A stretch of 64,000 bases of DNA. Origin: Synchiropus splendidus (taxonomy: Eukaryota; Chordata; Actinopteri; Syngnathiformes; Callionymidae). The position numbers were made by a program, and so were the translations under genes. The stretch's first letter is position 1; each line of letters begins with the position of its first letter. The stretch is from the NCBI RefSeq assembly GCF_027744825.2, contig NC_071335.1, forward strand, positions 9,773,001-9,837,000. Reading direction: 5' to 3'. Positions 10,283 to 20,616 of the stretch are shown piece after piece. The notes under the pieces are model-generated. The model was not told the origin of the DNA, made no database searches, and saw only the letters and a program-made list of their open reading frames with translations.

Positions 10283-13200
10283 TCAGAATCCGAAAGGTTT
10301 GGTTGTGCCGTCCGAAAACAATCGCCTCTTATCGTACACGACCCGGAGTTTTTTAATAACTGATCTGTTTTTTACGGTGATGTTCTTTTTATCCCTCACG
10401 ATGTTGTGTTGGCGGGTCTCAAGCACCCCGTCAGGTGAATTCTGCAAATAGCCCTCTACAAGATCTCTGACGGAGTCAAAGTTTATCCGCTGACAAGATT
10501 CTTTTGTTTGTGTGACACCTTTAACCTTCATCACAACCTTCTTCTGTCCTTCGGTCCTATAAGCATAGGTCTTAGGACGTGCCGAAACAAAGTCCTCGAT
10601 GCTATCCCCGTCGAGTTCATCAGTCAGATCACCGAGATAGTTACCTAATTTTAAAGGTGTCTCACCGTCTTTCACCACATATATCAAGCTGTTTGTGTCA
10701 ACATAGAGAACATTCTCCTGCAATTTCTCCATGTAACTGTACAACTTCAGACGAGCATAAGCAGTGGTAAAAGCACCGATAAAAACATTGCTGCTTTTAC
10801 CGGGAGGGTAGAGACCCTGTTACGCCACTGGATCACAACTTTTTTCTCATCCAGCACGTTAAAGTAGCTGACCTCGTATTTCCCTGAAAACAAACTGAAA
10901 AACTCGTTGGGGTCTGACACTACAGAAACCTGAGACATGTTCTCCCTCTGGCAGAACTTGCCCCACAGGCTATTAAGACAAGCCTTAGCCACCTGTCTCT
11001 TTGCTGGGTTGTGACAAATCTTATCAGCACAAAACAAAATCCCCTGATGGGCTTGATAATCCTGAATGTATTTGTCGCGGCTTTCCTGATCAACGGCCTC
11101 AGCAGGGTAACCAGAAGCCTCCTGCTTGCCCTTCAGGAATGTACGGATGTAACCCGCGAAAATACAATCGCTAGATCTATCAAAATGCCATACTTCGATA
11201 ATCTTGGCCACCTTGTATCCCTTGTCCAGAGCCTTGTTGAACTCAACCGTGACCCAGACCCCTGTCAAAGCACGCTCATCATTATGCGTACAGTCACTGT
11301 CTTGAACATTACGACTCGAACAGATACTGCATAATGTGAAGTGTAATTTACCCCCTGGTCCTCTATAGGGTAAAACAGGTACATATAAACCCCTAGGAGG
11401 ATATACAACCACCTTGATCAGACCAAAGTACTGTCTAGGATCACCAAAGTCCTTGTGGATTATTCGGGGGTGACCTAGAGGGTAGGAACACGTGCTGTTG
11501 ACGTAAGGATACAGAGAGGTGACGTCAGCGTAATTAACTTTTTCACCAGGCTTGGTCATGTAATGTAGCTTTAAAGCACTGGTTCTACCGCCGTAGAGGG
11601 CATTACGAGGGTTGAGGGGCTCAGGGGTGTCAAAATCTAAGAAAATCTCTGAGATCATCACACGATTGTCGAAGCGAACGCCATTCGTGCTCCCAGATGG
11701 TAATAAGACGCACCCCATGATCAGACTTTAACGCCTGCTCTCTCTCCATCGTAGCAGAGTAGAATTCACCGTATGGTCTACCTCTTAATGGGCAGACTGC
11801 ATGAGGGTCGACACATGAAGGACAACCGTGGAAGAAACATCCGTAAAACTCCCAAGACCTGCTTAACACCGTCAACTTCTGCATAACCGTCAAAATACTG
11901 GCCAAACGCCATCTCCCCACGATTCAAGGCATGTTGTATGAAAATGCCCTGTCTGTGTGATTCCCATTGCAACCACTGGATGGAAGCATCTGAGAACCTC
12001 TTGTTACATAATTGTTGGGACACGGTATGGCTAATGTGTCTGGTTTTATAAAGTTGGTCCTGAAAACAGCCATACACACAGAGGCGATTGTTATGGACGA
12101 GAGTGCATCAACACCTGTTTCTTCAAAAAACTCCTAAATATTGTGCATCCTCTGGCCAGAATGTCGACATCATTTTTGCAATAGTGAATAGCTTCACTCC
12201 TGAAATTGAAAGAATTCTCACGCACAGATTCATACCAGCTGTAAAAATCTCTCTGTTCAGGGTCTGACATGCTCTCAACGCCGTAGTCTGAGGGAGGAGG
12301 ATAAGCCCCAATGTAATGCAGATGATCTTTTGAGCTAAACTTGTGTGGGGAAAAAAAACCCTTGCAATGGTCGGTGAAACCTAGAGCTTTAGGCATGGAG
12401 CTGAGTCGCATGGTTAGGAATGAGAGAGTCAATGAATTTTAGCTTGTAGTGAGGATCCTCAAGACAAAATATCTTACTACCTGTCATGATTATCCTCTTA
12501 GGTATTAACCCTTCGTCAAGCATATTGTACCTCTCAAGATAATGACGCTGTCAACACCCGTGGCGTTATGCGCAACAAAAACACAGCCTCTAAACCGGTT
12601 CTTTCTGAAATATAAAAAACGCTCTAACGCAGTCGAGACCGTAAAACACTCACTCTTCACCTTTCTGCGTCTTTGCACACACTAAAAAAGGGACATGTCT
12701 ACCATGCTCATCTGTAAATGTTTCAAAATCATAAAAAAACAGATCAGGATGCTCAGTCTTCCTGGCGACGGTTTGAATGTAGCACTGGTGGACCTCGTTT
12801 GTCGTCGATAATTTTACACCGCAGATGTTACATTTAAGCACAACGCAACAGTGGTTGGGTTTACCTGGTTTTAACGGGATATACCGGCACCTTCCGCATT
12901 TTTCACATTTTTTGTATCTCTGGCAGAGACTCGACCCATTAGCGCCAATCTCTTTGTCTCGCAATGCAGGAAGGTGTTCTACAAACCCGGTGACACCGCA
13001 GGTCACAGGGTTTGGGACCTCTGTAGGGCAAACAGGATTGTGACAAACGCTACAGTGGCCTTTGCAGATGTGTTGTGATTTGTCTTCATACCCCTTATGA
13101 CAGCTGACGCAAAAGTAACGTGTTCCTAAAAAACCTTTTGGATTCTTCACCCTGTAATAGTGTCCCTGAAGCAGAAACAAGTATAAGGGTTCCGAACCAT

Positions 13201-14316
13201 CAGCAAAACCGGTGGCATAATGCGCTAATGGCTGGTTTGCTGTCGTTTTATGAAACGACAATTTTACGCCTCACTATCTGTTCGAACAGGGGTATATCTG
13301 TAAATGTGATTGGTGTTTGAGAATCTAAACCAGCTTTGTTTTGTAATTCTCTTCCCAACTCAACACAATCTTGGTACGTACGCTTAGGGTTAAGGAGACA
13401 AGAAAGGCTGATTGCGAAGCAAAGCTGATCAGTTCCATCACCATCAACTACATAGAGATGCCGTCGGCATTTTTTTACCAATAATTTCGGCATCCAGTGT
13501 CTTCTCGAGTTTGCGTTTAGCGCCTCCTCGAGGGTTATGTACAATTTGAACCGTTAATTCGATTCTCTTGCCCATAGCGATGACTCTGTCAGATTGCACT
13601 GTGTTGCTAAGGAGGTCCTCAAAAGCAGGGTAGATATTCCCGCCGTCGCCTTCAACCACAACATTAACGTGTTCTTGAACACCTCCACCAACCACTTCAA
13701 GCTGAACCACATCCTCTCGATCTGCCAGTCTCTGCGCTTCATCAGCCAACTCTCTGACCTGTTGCATCAAACCTCTGTAGAAAGTAGCTAAATCAGGAGT
13801 GTCCGGTACAACAGGTCCTGTTAGCACCCTTCTTATCCTATCGGTGTTAAAAGGCTCTATGACTTCTGAATCAATACCGGTACCAGCAATGCAGCATCCT
13901 TCCTGAACCGAATCACCGTCATCGTCAACAATGTCGTCGCTACAGCTAGAGCAGGGTACGTCTATCAGAGGGTCAAGAGCAGGTGTCCCTGAATCAGTCG
14001 TCTGCAGATTATCAACAAACCTTTCTAACCAATCGTCATTGTCTAAAGAGGTATCAGCCCTTCCCCCACGAGATGATGCAGGAACCATATTAAAAATACG
14101 ATTATCCTCTCTCTCAGCGAAAAAAATGGACTCCATGTTTTCGTTTATACTCGGGTCGTAGACCTGCACTACATCCTCCTCAGACATGTCGTCAAACAAG
14201 TCAGCCAGAAACATACGTGTCGGTGAAGCACTCTGGTCAATGAGGTGTGGTGTAGTGTCCTGGTTGTGGGTGGATTCAGGGTCAGAACCGGAAGGAAAAC
14301 CATCATGGTCGGCCAT
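10283..14316 (-). pseudogene. Polinton protein-primed family-B DNA polymerase
   Basis: At least seven overlapping minus-strand fragments make up one gene: 14316-13444 (acidic N-terminal extension ending IVHNPRGGAKRKLEKTLD), 13544-13248, 13261-12650 (Cys-rich block, then exonuclease motif FFYDFETF), 12432-12091 (exonuclease motif YCKNDVDIL), 12077-11778, 11920-11630, 11718-10747 (motif A DVTSLYPYVN, motif B KACLNSLWGKF) and 10744-10283 (motif C). Motif C reads YVDTNS where YxDTDS is the rule, so a metal-binding aspartate is Asn here. Frameshifts occur near 13470 (7-A run), 13255, 11900, 11700 and 10745, with a stop at 12650. The enzyme would replicate the linear element from a terminal protein. 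Confidence 0.88.
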
Positions 14317-14359
14317 AACGTAATAACAATAAAATAATTTAAAAATTTAATAAATAATC

Positions 14360-14456
14360 AACAGTCTCAAAACACAAACCCGTGGTGTAACAACAATCTC
14401 AAAACACAATCACCCACGGTGTAACAGCAACTTCAAAACACAATCACCCAGCACTG
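14360..14456. repeat. Tandem repeat, three units of about 34 bases
   Basis: Three consecutive units share the core CTCAAAACACAA or TTCAAAACACAA, then CACCCACGG/CGGTGTAAC. They lie between the PolB start and the last exon of the spliced gene. In the Polinton deletion derivatives the same position carries only about one unit (AACAGCAGTCTCAAGCCACA). Confidence 0.75.
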
Positions 14457-15439
14457 CTTTTAAATAATGAGGCTCCAAATGGACCTTACTGTGGTTGAAC
14501 TTCAGTTAGGTCAGTCCACGACGTCTGTTACCACCAGGTCCTTGACGTTTTAGGAGCCTCAGAACTTCAGACACCAGAGCTTTATTTGTGACGTCCTTAA
14601 CGATGAGTTCTGTAACAACGGTAATAATATATAAGACATATGCATCCCAGCTGATTACTCATTGAAATAGTTGTTAATCTTACCTTCACGTAGATTTCGC
14701 ACCAACCGACGGTATCTACGTGCTTGACGCGCTTGCCGGGCTAGACGTCGACTCTATTTCGATCTGATGTAGACGCCGTTCAAGCGTACGCACTCTCTGC
14801 TCGGGGGCAGGGGGCAGAGGCAGGGGTTGGTCGGGGGGTGATGTGGCGTAAGACGGCGACGGTATCCGGGGTGCTGTCCGTGGGCTGTCCGAGGTCGTTG
14901 CCGGTGTTGATGACGGCGGCGACGGCAGCAGTGGAGGTGCAGGTTCCCCAGTTGTCGATGTCGAGTCCTCCGCAGGGAACGATCCAGATAGTAGATCCAG
15001 AGGTACTGCGAAAACCGGTGTCGATGTCTCCCACAAAGGCCAAGACCCAGGAGGGAGAGCTGAAACAGAATATCGACAACAATGCAAATGTAAATACAAT
15101 CCGGAAGCAAGACCTCGGATAGCAGTTAATGCCGTATGAATATAAGTAGAGTAGTATGGAAATAAGCTGAGTAAAATATGAAAAAATACGACCTGCAAAA
15201 AAAAACACAATTACGTAATCATATAACCGATGTAGTGGCGTGTTGTTTTCTAACTGACGATAATAAAACATGTGTAGCATCTATATCAATACTCATGGGG
15301 AAATCCATCATCACAACAGAACCAAATCCTTAAGAGCATTAAAAAATAAATAAATAAAAATAATAAATAAATGAAGGGACCTACTAAGGTTCAACATTTA
15401 AAGCATAAAAACAAATAGTAAATCACTAGTGTATACTGT

Positions 15440-15575
15440 CATTAAAGCACATTACAATTAGTAAAATCACGACCTCTAGTGGTCAACGGCGTTAAAGCAT
15501 AGTGTAAATAGTAATCACGACCTCTAGTGGTCATAACCATTAAAAGCATAGTAGTAAAATTACGACGTTTAGCTG
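15440..15575. repeat. Tandem repeat, units of about 54 bases
   Basis: The block ATCACGACCTCTAGTGGTCA recurs twice, with a decayed third TTACGACGTTTAG, separated by similar AAGCATAGTGTAAATAG/AAGCATAGTAGTAAA spacers. It lies in an intron-like part of the Polinton end. Confidence 0.7.
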
Positions 15576-16233
15576 TAACAGTTACTCAAACACCTTCAAT
15601 AATAAAATTACACTGTCTAAAAGCATATAGCCTGAACATAGATAAACCACATTACAGATAACAGACAGCTTGACGCTCTAACACACCAAATAGACGCATC
15701 ATTAATCCACACACATAATGGCGAACATACAGCCATTCAGCTGATACTGAACGGTAGAGATGTGTTGAAAAAAATTGAGATTCGCATCTTACCAAACGTT
15801 GGAGGTTGCGTTGAAGCGACAGGTAGAAGGCACGGCATGCTCGTTGCCTTTATCTGTTTTTTATGTGAAAAAATAAATAAATAAATACAGCAGTGAAACG
15901 TAAACTATCACTCTGAATGTTTTTTCTCACCCCCTATCAGTTGTGGCGTCTGGTGAGTGAAAGAATCCACGAGCGGGCGCCCTACTCCTTCGACCTCTGA
16001 CTGACCGTCTGTTTTCATACGCACAGGCGTTGAATAAAACAAAAAACATAGGTAGTTAAATATAAAATACATCGACAGACTGTGGTTAAAATACTTTTTT
16101 TTTGATTGAACTGAATGTTTTGCTCTCATCGTTGAACAGTTGGAGCGACCCGTTCAATGAATGATCAGCACCCACAGGGTCCGGATGACTTCCCGGTCGT
16201 GTCTGATTTCCGGGTTCCGGGTGATCTTTTCAT

Positions 16234-16283
16234 GCGCACACACGCACACACACACACACACACACACGCACACACACACATAC
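16234..16283. repeat. (CA)n microsatellite
   Basis: Alternating CA with a few interruptions. It sits in an intron of the spliced gene, and the right copy lacks the long run. Confidence 0.9.
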
Positions 16284-17076
16284 GCATGTATATACACTTA
16301 ATAAATACCGTTATTCTTTACCTAGTTATCGTAATTATGATTAGAATTGCTGTCTCCTTCTCACCAATGACTCATGACGGTCCTGTCTTCCGTGTCGAAT
16401 TATACCGTCGCTTACGACTCAGAGCGCTGGTTACTCCCCTTCGGTCGATTTCCCGTACTCGGTCCCGGACGAGGTGCGGTAAACTCGTCCTCGCTGTCGA
16501 TTATTATAACACACGGTGTGTTCGGAGCCTCAGCGCTGCTCACTCGAAGACTCGCTCTCGGATTCAGCGTCGACGTATCCGTGTGGACGCCTCCGTCTTC
16601 AAAAGTTGCACGCATTAACCACTCAAGCTCCTCAGCGTCAATCAGCGTCTCCGGAAGTTATTCGCAGAGGCGATAATGTCTGAAAAATAGAAGGGCGGCT
16701 GTTGTAGCACATAATAGAGATATTAACAACAAATTATAAAATAATTAAATATTTTTACCTGTATCACTGCGTTAAATGAACATCACACAGATGAGTGACG
16801 ACATCTGTGAATGAAAAGAGATGTGGTACGTGATAAACATGACATAACGTTTTTATTATACTTGTATATGTAAATGTAGATACATAGATATACATATATG
16901 TATATACTTATATGTATACTGTATATAGATAGATATTCACCTACGGCGTGCAGAGGAAGAGGCATCCATGGGGAGACTGGAGTCCTTTTGGAAAGGAGGA
17001 TGAAGTTCTGGAAGGTCTGGTCAGCAGCAAAGGTTACCGCTGAACTGATGTAAAATGTGGTCTGAATCAGGGTCAC

Positions 17077-18175
17077 CTAAATACTCCATCGGCGTGGGTG
17101 GGGCCTAGGTGACGTCTTTGTTGATTTGGATACTTCAAAACAATGCGGGAAGAACCCAGCATCTGCTAGGTAGCTCAGAGGTGTGAACCGACCCTCCACC
17201 AAATGGCGCAATTTGAAAAGGAAGGTCTACAGGTGGGGTGGCCTGGGTGTGAACTCGGCCTAAACAATGTTGTCTGAAGACAATGAGGTCTGTCTTCAGA
17301 TTGTCTATTTTGAACATTCAACCGTGTGGGAAAGAACTTGCGTCTCCCCTGCAAATTAACCGATTATCACAGACTCTGTTTCAGTGTCTGAGAGAGTCAG
17401 GCATAATGCCTGTTGTCACCCCGCTGTTTGACCTCATTTTTTGAAAGTATTTCCTGAATAAGTAAAAATGCATTGTTTCAAACCCCACACAGGGTATAAA
17501 ATTAAATAGACTGATTCAGCAGAAACTCATGAGTTGAATCGCTGTCATTTGAACTAATGCTGAAAACAAAGTATTTCTTTCTTTTGTTTTATCCTTGTTC
17601 CCTCAACCTTATTTTCTGAAAACTAAAAATGGTGCATGAGTTGGTAGCTGTGTCATTTGAACTATTGGTGAAGACTTAAAAAAAGTGTTTTCTTTCTACT
17701 GTTTTATCTTTAAGAAATATTTCAATAATGAAAAACTGCTTCATAAGATGTTAAATAACTTCTAGAACGTTTAAACCAGAAATAATATCGCAGCTTTTAC
17801 CCACATCCTCAAGGTAATCCCCCGAAGCCTCATCACACCCCACCCTCCCAAGACCCTACCTGACACCCCCGCCATGCTTAACCATTTGTTGCGTCTGTGA
17901 GGATGTAACCGACCCCCTCCCCTGTATCACACAAGGGTGAAGCTTCCCCTCTCGACCTCCATTATTTTCCTTCCTGTCATTAAACAATGGGGAGGTTATT
18001 TTAATTTCCCGTTGATACAAAAATGGGGTGGGTTATTATTTTAATTTATTTTTGATATAAAAAGGGGGAGGGGTTTTATTACTTCCGGAAGGGTTGGGGT
18101 TTATTACTTCCGGGGCCATAAATCGATAAATCATTACAGGTTTGACATATGGTGGCTTCCTTCATCTCTCTAGTG
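17077..18175. other. Polinton terminal region upstream of the spliced gene
   Basis: 17077-17340 is shared, inverted, with 38530-38819 and probably holds the promoter of the spliced gene. 17460-17740 contains imperfect direct repeats with the core AAAACAAAGTATTTCTTTC, also found as three ~57-base units at 24226-24400. 17820-18170 has C-rich DNA and two copies of TTTATTACTTCCGG. I see no gene. It may contain the element's terminal repeat, but I cannot place the end. Confidence 0.5.
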
Positions 18176-18430
18176 ACATTGAGGAAGTATCCCAGTCCTT
18201 AGTCTGTAGCGTTCTGGACATGAGGGTGTTAGATCAACAATTAAGTACCCGTGTGCGCCAGCTGTAGCAACTTTTAAAAAATTAATAAACAAAACAGCAG
18301 TCTCAAGCCACAATAACCCAGCGCTGCTTTTAAATAATGAGGCTCCTGATGCACCTTACTGTGGTTGAACTTCAGTTAGGTCAGTCCACGACGTCTGTTG
18401 CCACCAGGTCCTTGTAGTTTTAGGAGCCTC
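18176..18430 (-). mobile_element. Polinton internal-deletion derivative
   Basis: 18176-18270 matches the 3-prime end of the ATPase gene (compare 9640-9735), and 18290-18430 matches the last exon region (14440-14565). The 4.6 kb holding the rest of the ATPase and PolB is absent. The join, CAGCTGTAGCAACTTTTAAAA, is almost the same as that in the copy at 40720-40745, so both descend from one deletion event. Confidence 0.75.
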
Positions 18431-19239
18431 ACGATGTCATCCAACTCATCCTCCCAGCTGTGGAGATCATTGAGGGTCTGCACCTGTTCCTCCCTGTCCA
18501 TCTCCAAAAGAGCTGGGAGTTGGCAAGGCCCTTCGAGCTGCCCTCTGTGGCACCACTCTGCAGCAGCTTTGGCATCACGTATCAGTATGTCGTCCTGTAT
18601 CAAAGAATTGAATAAATAAAACAATCAAATCTTGAATCGTACAGTACTTACTTTTTCATATCAATGTAAAGTCAATTTATACTTATAGCTTAATGTCAGT
18701 GAATACAAATTATCACACTCTCAATAATAATAATACAGTTTTTTAATAGGCCAAAGGTTGTTAGATACACACTCAAATGTATCTTACCTCATCTGTGTCC
18801 CTTTGCTCAGCTGCTTCTCTGGAAATTAGGAAGACATGGGTTTTGAAATCTGAGTAATTTCTTTGAGTCGCCATTGTCATATTACATTGTTGACTCACAT
18901 GTGCATCTCAGTCTCCCTGCTAATGTTGCCCTCCAGCAGGATGGCCTCTGCCCTGAATCTGCACATCCTGACTTCCTTTTGGAGCCATTGAATCAAGACC
19001 TGTAATGGATATTGATCATAAATGACAAGTGGTTGCATCTGGATGTATACAAAGAATACACAATATTATACAATATTTTGCATTGCATTTCTAGTAAATG
19101 GTGTAAAAAAAAATACATTTGCGGTCAGCATGAAAAACCATACCTGTGGTAAAATGACTTCAGCCACGTATTCATGCCACTCTCCAATAGTTCCCCTGCA
19201 TGGCAGAATTCGCAGCAATCGGTCCAATAGCAGACTTGT
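18376..19239 (-). CDS. Spliced gene of unknown identity, C-terminal exons, ending in Polinton sequence
   Basis: Four exons in perfect phase: 19144-19239, 18899-18999, 18788-18818 and 18376-18594, each with AG acceptors and GTATGG, GTGAGT or GTAAGA donors. Peptide markers are DRLLRILPCRGTIGEWHEYV, VLIQWLQKEVRMCRFRAEA, EAAEQRDTDE, then EGPCQLPALLEMDREEQVQ and LHSWEDELDDIV. The last 17 codons (RLLKLQGPGGNRRRGLT and stop) come from the Polinton derivative at 18176-18430. I do not recognise the family; the coherent phases and codon pattern argue that it is or was a real gene. Upstream exons probably include the zinc-finger exon at 20.5 kb and small exons near 20.43 and 20.0 kb, but the link is not proven. 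It could be a host gene or another transposon's gene. Confidence 0.55.
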
Positions 19240-20535
19240 CTGTAAAGATTAAAAAGGCGATATTCAAAACCTGCAATAGGGGCACTGAAATCGTGTATAA
19301 ATGCAAATAAGTAGTTCATGTTTATGACATGTATATGATAGGAAAGTAGTTGTTTGCTCTCCCATTCGAAAAGGAAGGGTTTTTTTTAGATCAAATGTAC
19401 TTGGGGTCTCAAACCGTCAGTTGATATAAGCCGTTTTATCTGAAGAGAAGTGTTACCTTTGCCTTTCTCTCTTTTCTTGATTCTTATTTTTATTTATTTA
19501 TTTTTTTTCAAGGAAAGACCAGAATGACTGATATCTGAAACATTTTGGCTTTAAATTCATGCCTGCAATTGCTTCTACGGACAGGAGAATTATGTCAGAC
19601 CGAGCTAAGATAAAAAAAAACAATTATATTTAACAAACATGACTGATCTTAGCTGTTCAACTGCGAGGAAAGTTACACAATTGCGGCTCTGCGGTTGTGA
19701 CTATTTCAAATTTAAACAACTACAAAATTCAGGGAAATTAAAGAATAACTACAATAATTGATTTTCACATCGATATGATTGGCAGAAAATCACAATACTG
19801 CAACAGACATTCCTTTTGTGTCACGGAGTACAGTGGTGTGCTCCCTGTAGAAACTTCTTAAACCTTGGTCAAAAGTCTTGTTGTTCCACAAATACATTCA
19901 CATCCACACAAACCATGGGATTAGGATCCTGTTGGTGGACATCTCGAATATGCCTCCGTAGATGCTTTGGTGCACTGTAAGCAATGAAAGTTCTCCTTTT
20001 CCTTGGTTGTGGTGGTTTTCTCGGGGGAAGCTTTCCTTTTTAGGGTGGTCCTTCCTAGCAAAAAATAGTTATTATTGTACTATTGTTGTGGTCATTTTTA
20101 TTTAATTTGACATGTATTCACATTACTTCTGTTGCATTACATATAGTTCTTGCAATATCTTGTGCTATATATTAGAGTGAAAAAGGAGAGTTAAAAGAGG
20201 AGCAGAGTGAAGAATATTTCTTTCTGCCTCTTATTTGTACTTTTAATTGTGTGAATGCTTGTGTCTGTGTGATCGCCTACATGTTGTGTTGCAATTTACT
20301 GTCTGTGTTGTCAGAGTATGAGGCTAAAAGAACATTACTTATTTGATGTTGGAAACCTGATATTCAATTCAGTGCACCTGTAATAACACGCATGAATACA
20401 TGCATAAGAAATGGTTACCTTGGATTTTCGTTGACCATATACCTGCAGAGAATAAAGAGAAGAATAAGTTTTAAAAACATTATAATATAGAATCTATACA
20501 TTTGAATTAAATTACCTTTGGGACTCAAAACGTAC

Positions 20536-20615
20536 CATGTCGGTCTTGGAAATGCTTGATAATTATGCCACTCGTTGTAAAGGCTTTAAAGGAACACAAG
20601 GGGCAATGATAATGG
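20536..20615 (-). CDS. C2H2 zinc-finger exon, partial gene
   Basis: The minus-strand frame encodes YHCPLCSFKAFTTSG, then IIIKHFQDRHG, a C-x2-C-x12-H-x5-H finger, ending at a GTACGT donor (20530-20535). The LINE 3-prime tail abuts its upstream side at about 20617, so the exon start may have been disrupted. A small exon-like piece (20418-20443, between CAG and GTAACC) and a Lys/Arg-rich stretch with LRRHIRDVHQQDPNP at 19900-20055 follow downstream. These could be the front of the gene at 18.4-19.2 kb. Confidence 0.45.
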
Positions 20616-20616
20616 T

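Larger units (their letters stand above)
14506..17076 (-). pseudogene. Spliced Polinton-end gene with SUMO-interaction-like motif (left copy)
   Basis: Exon 1 starts at 17076 ([14 protein letters not shown]) and ends before GTGAAT. Exon 2 begins after CAG near 16681 and encodes EELEWLMRATFEDGG, then SSAEAPNTP and VIIIDSEDEF, a textbook SUMO-interaction pattern of four aliphatics plus acidic/Ser residues. Further exons near 16150-16240, 15930-16000 and 15780-15845, a proline-rich coiled-coil exon (14690-15070, RVRTLERRLHQIE) and a last exon 14506-14612 (LKRQGPGGNRRRGLT) follow. The right copy (38820-40632) shows the same exons. Here exon 2 has an in-frame stop near its start, and exon 3 has lost both splice dinucleotides (AG to CG, GT to AT). 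Function is unknown; a nuclear regulatory role is only inferred. Confidence 0.6.
4519..18175 (+). mobile_element. Polinton/Maverick (adintovirus-like) element, truncated and decayed
   Basis: The gene set is diagnostic of a Polinton: retrovirus-type integrase with chromodomain, jelly-roll penton, pX-like protein, double-jelly-roll major capsid protein, adenain-like protease, FtsK/HerA-type packaging ATPase and protein-primed PolB. Left-end sequence, including the integrase catalytic core before the last acidic residue, is missing. The right end is not sharply defined: terminal-repeat-like DNA runs from about 16.9 kb to 18.1 kb. Nearly every gene carries frameshifts or stops. Extra partial copies lie at 18176-18430, 24001-24420 and 38530-41150. 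Confidence 0.9.

Noticed and set aside
13400..13470. OTU-like protease signature (DGTDQLCFAISLS) in the PolB N-terminal part
   Set aside because: Only one short motif resembles the family; no matching histidine block was identified, so it is left as part of the polymerase extension.
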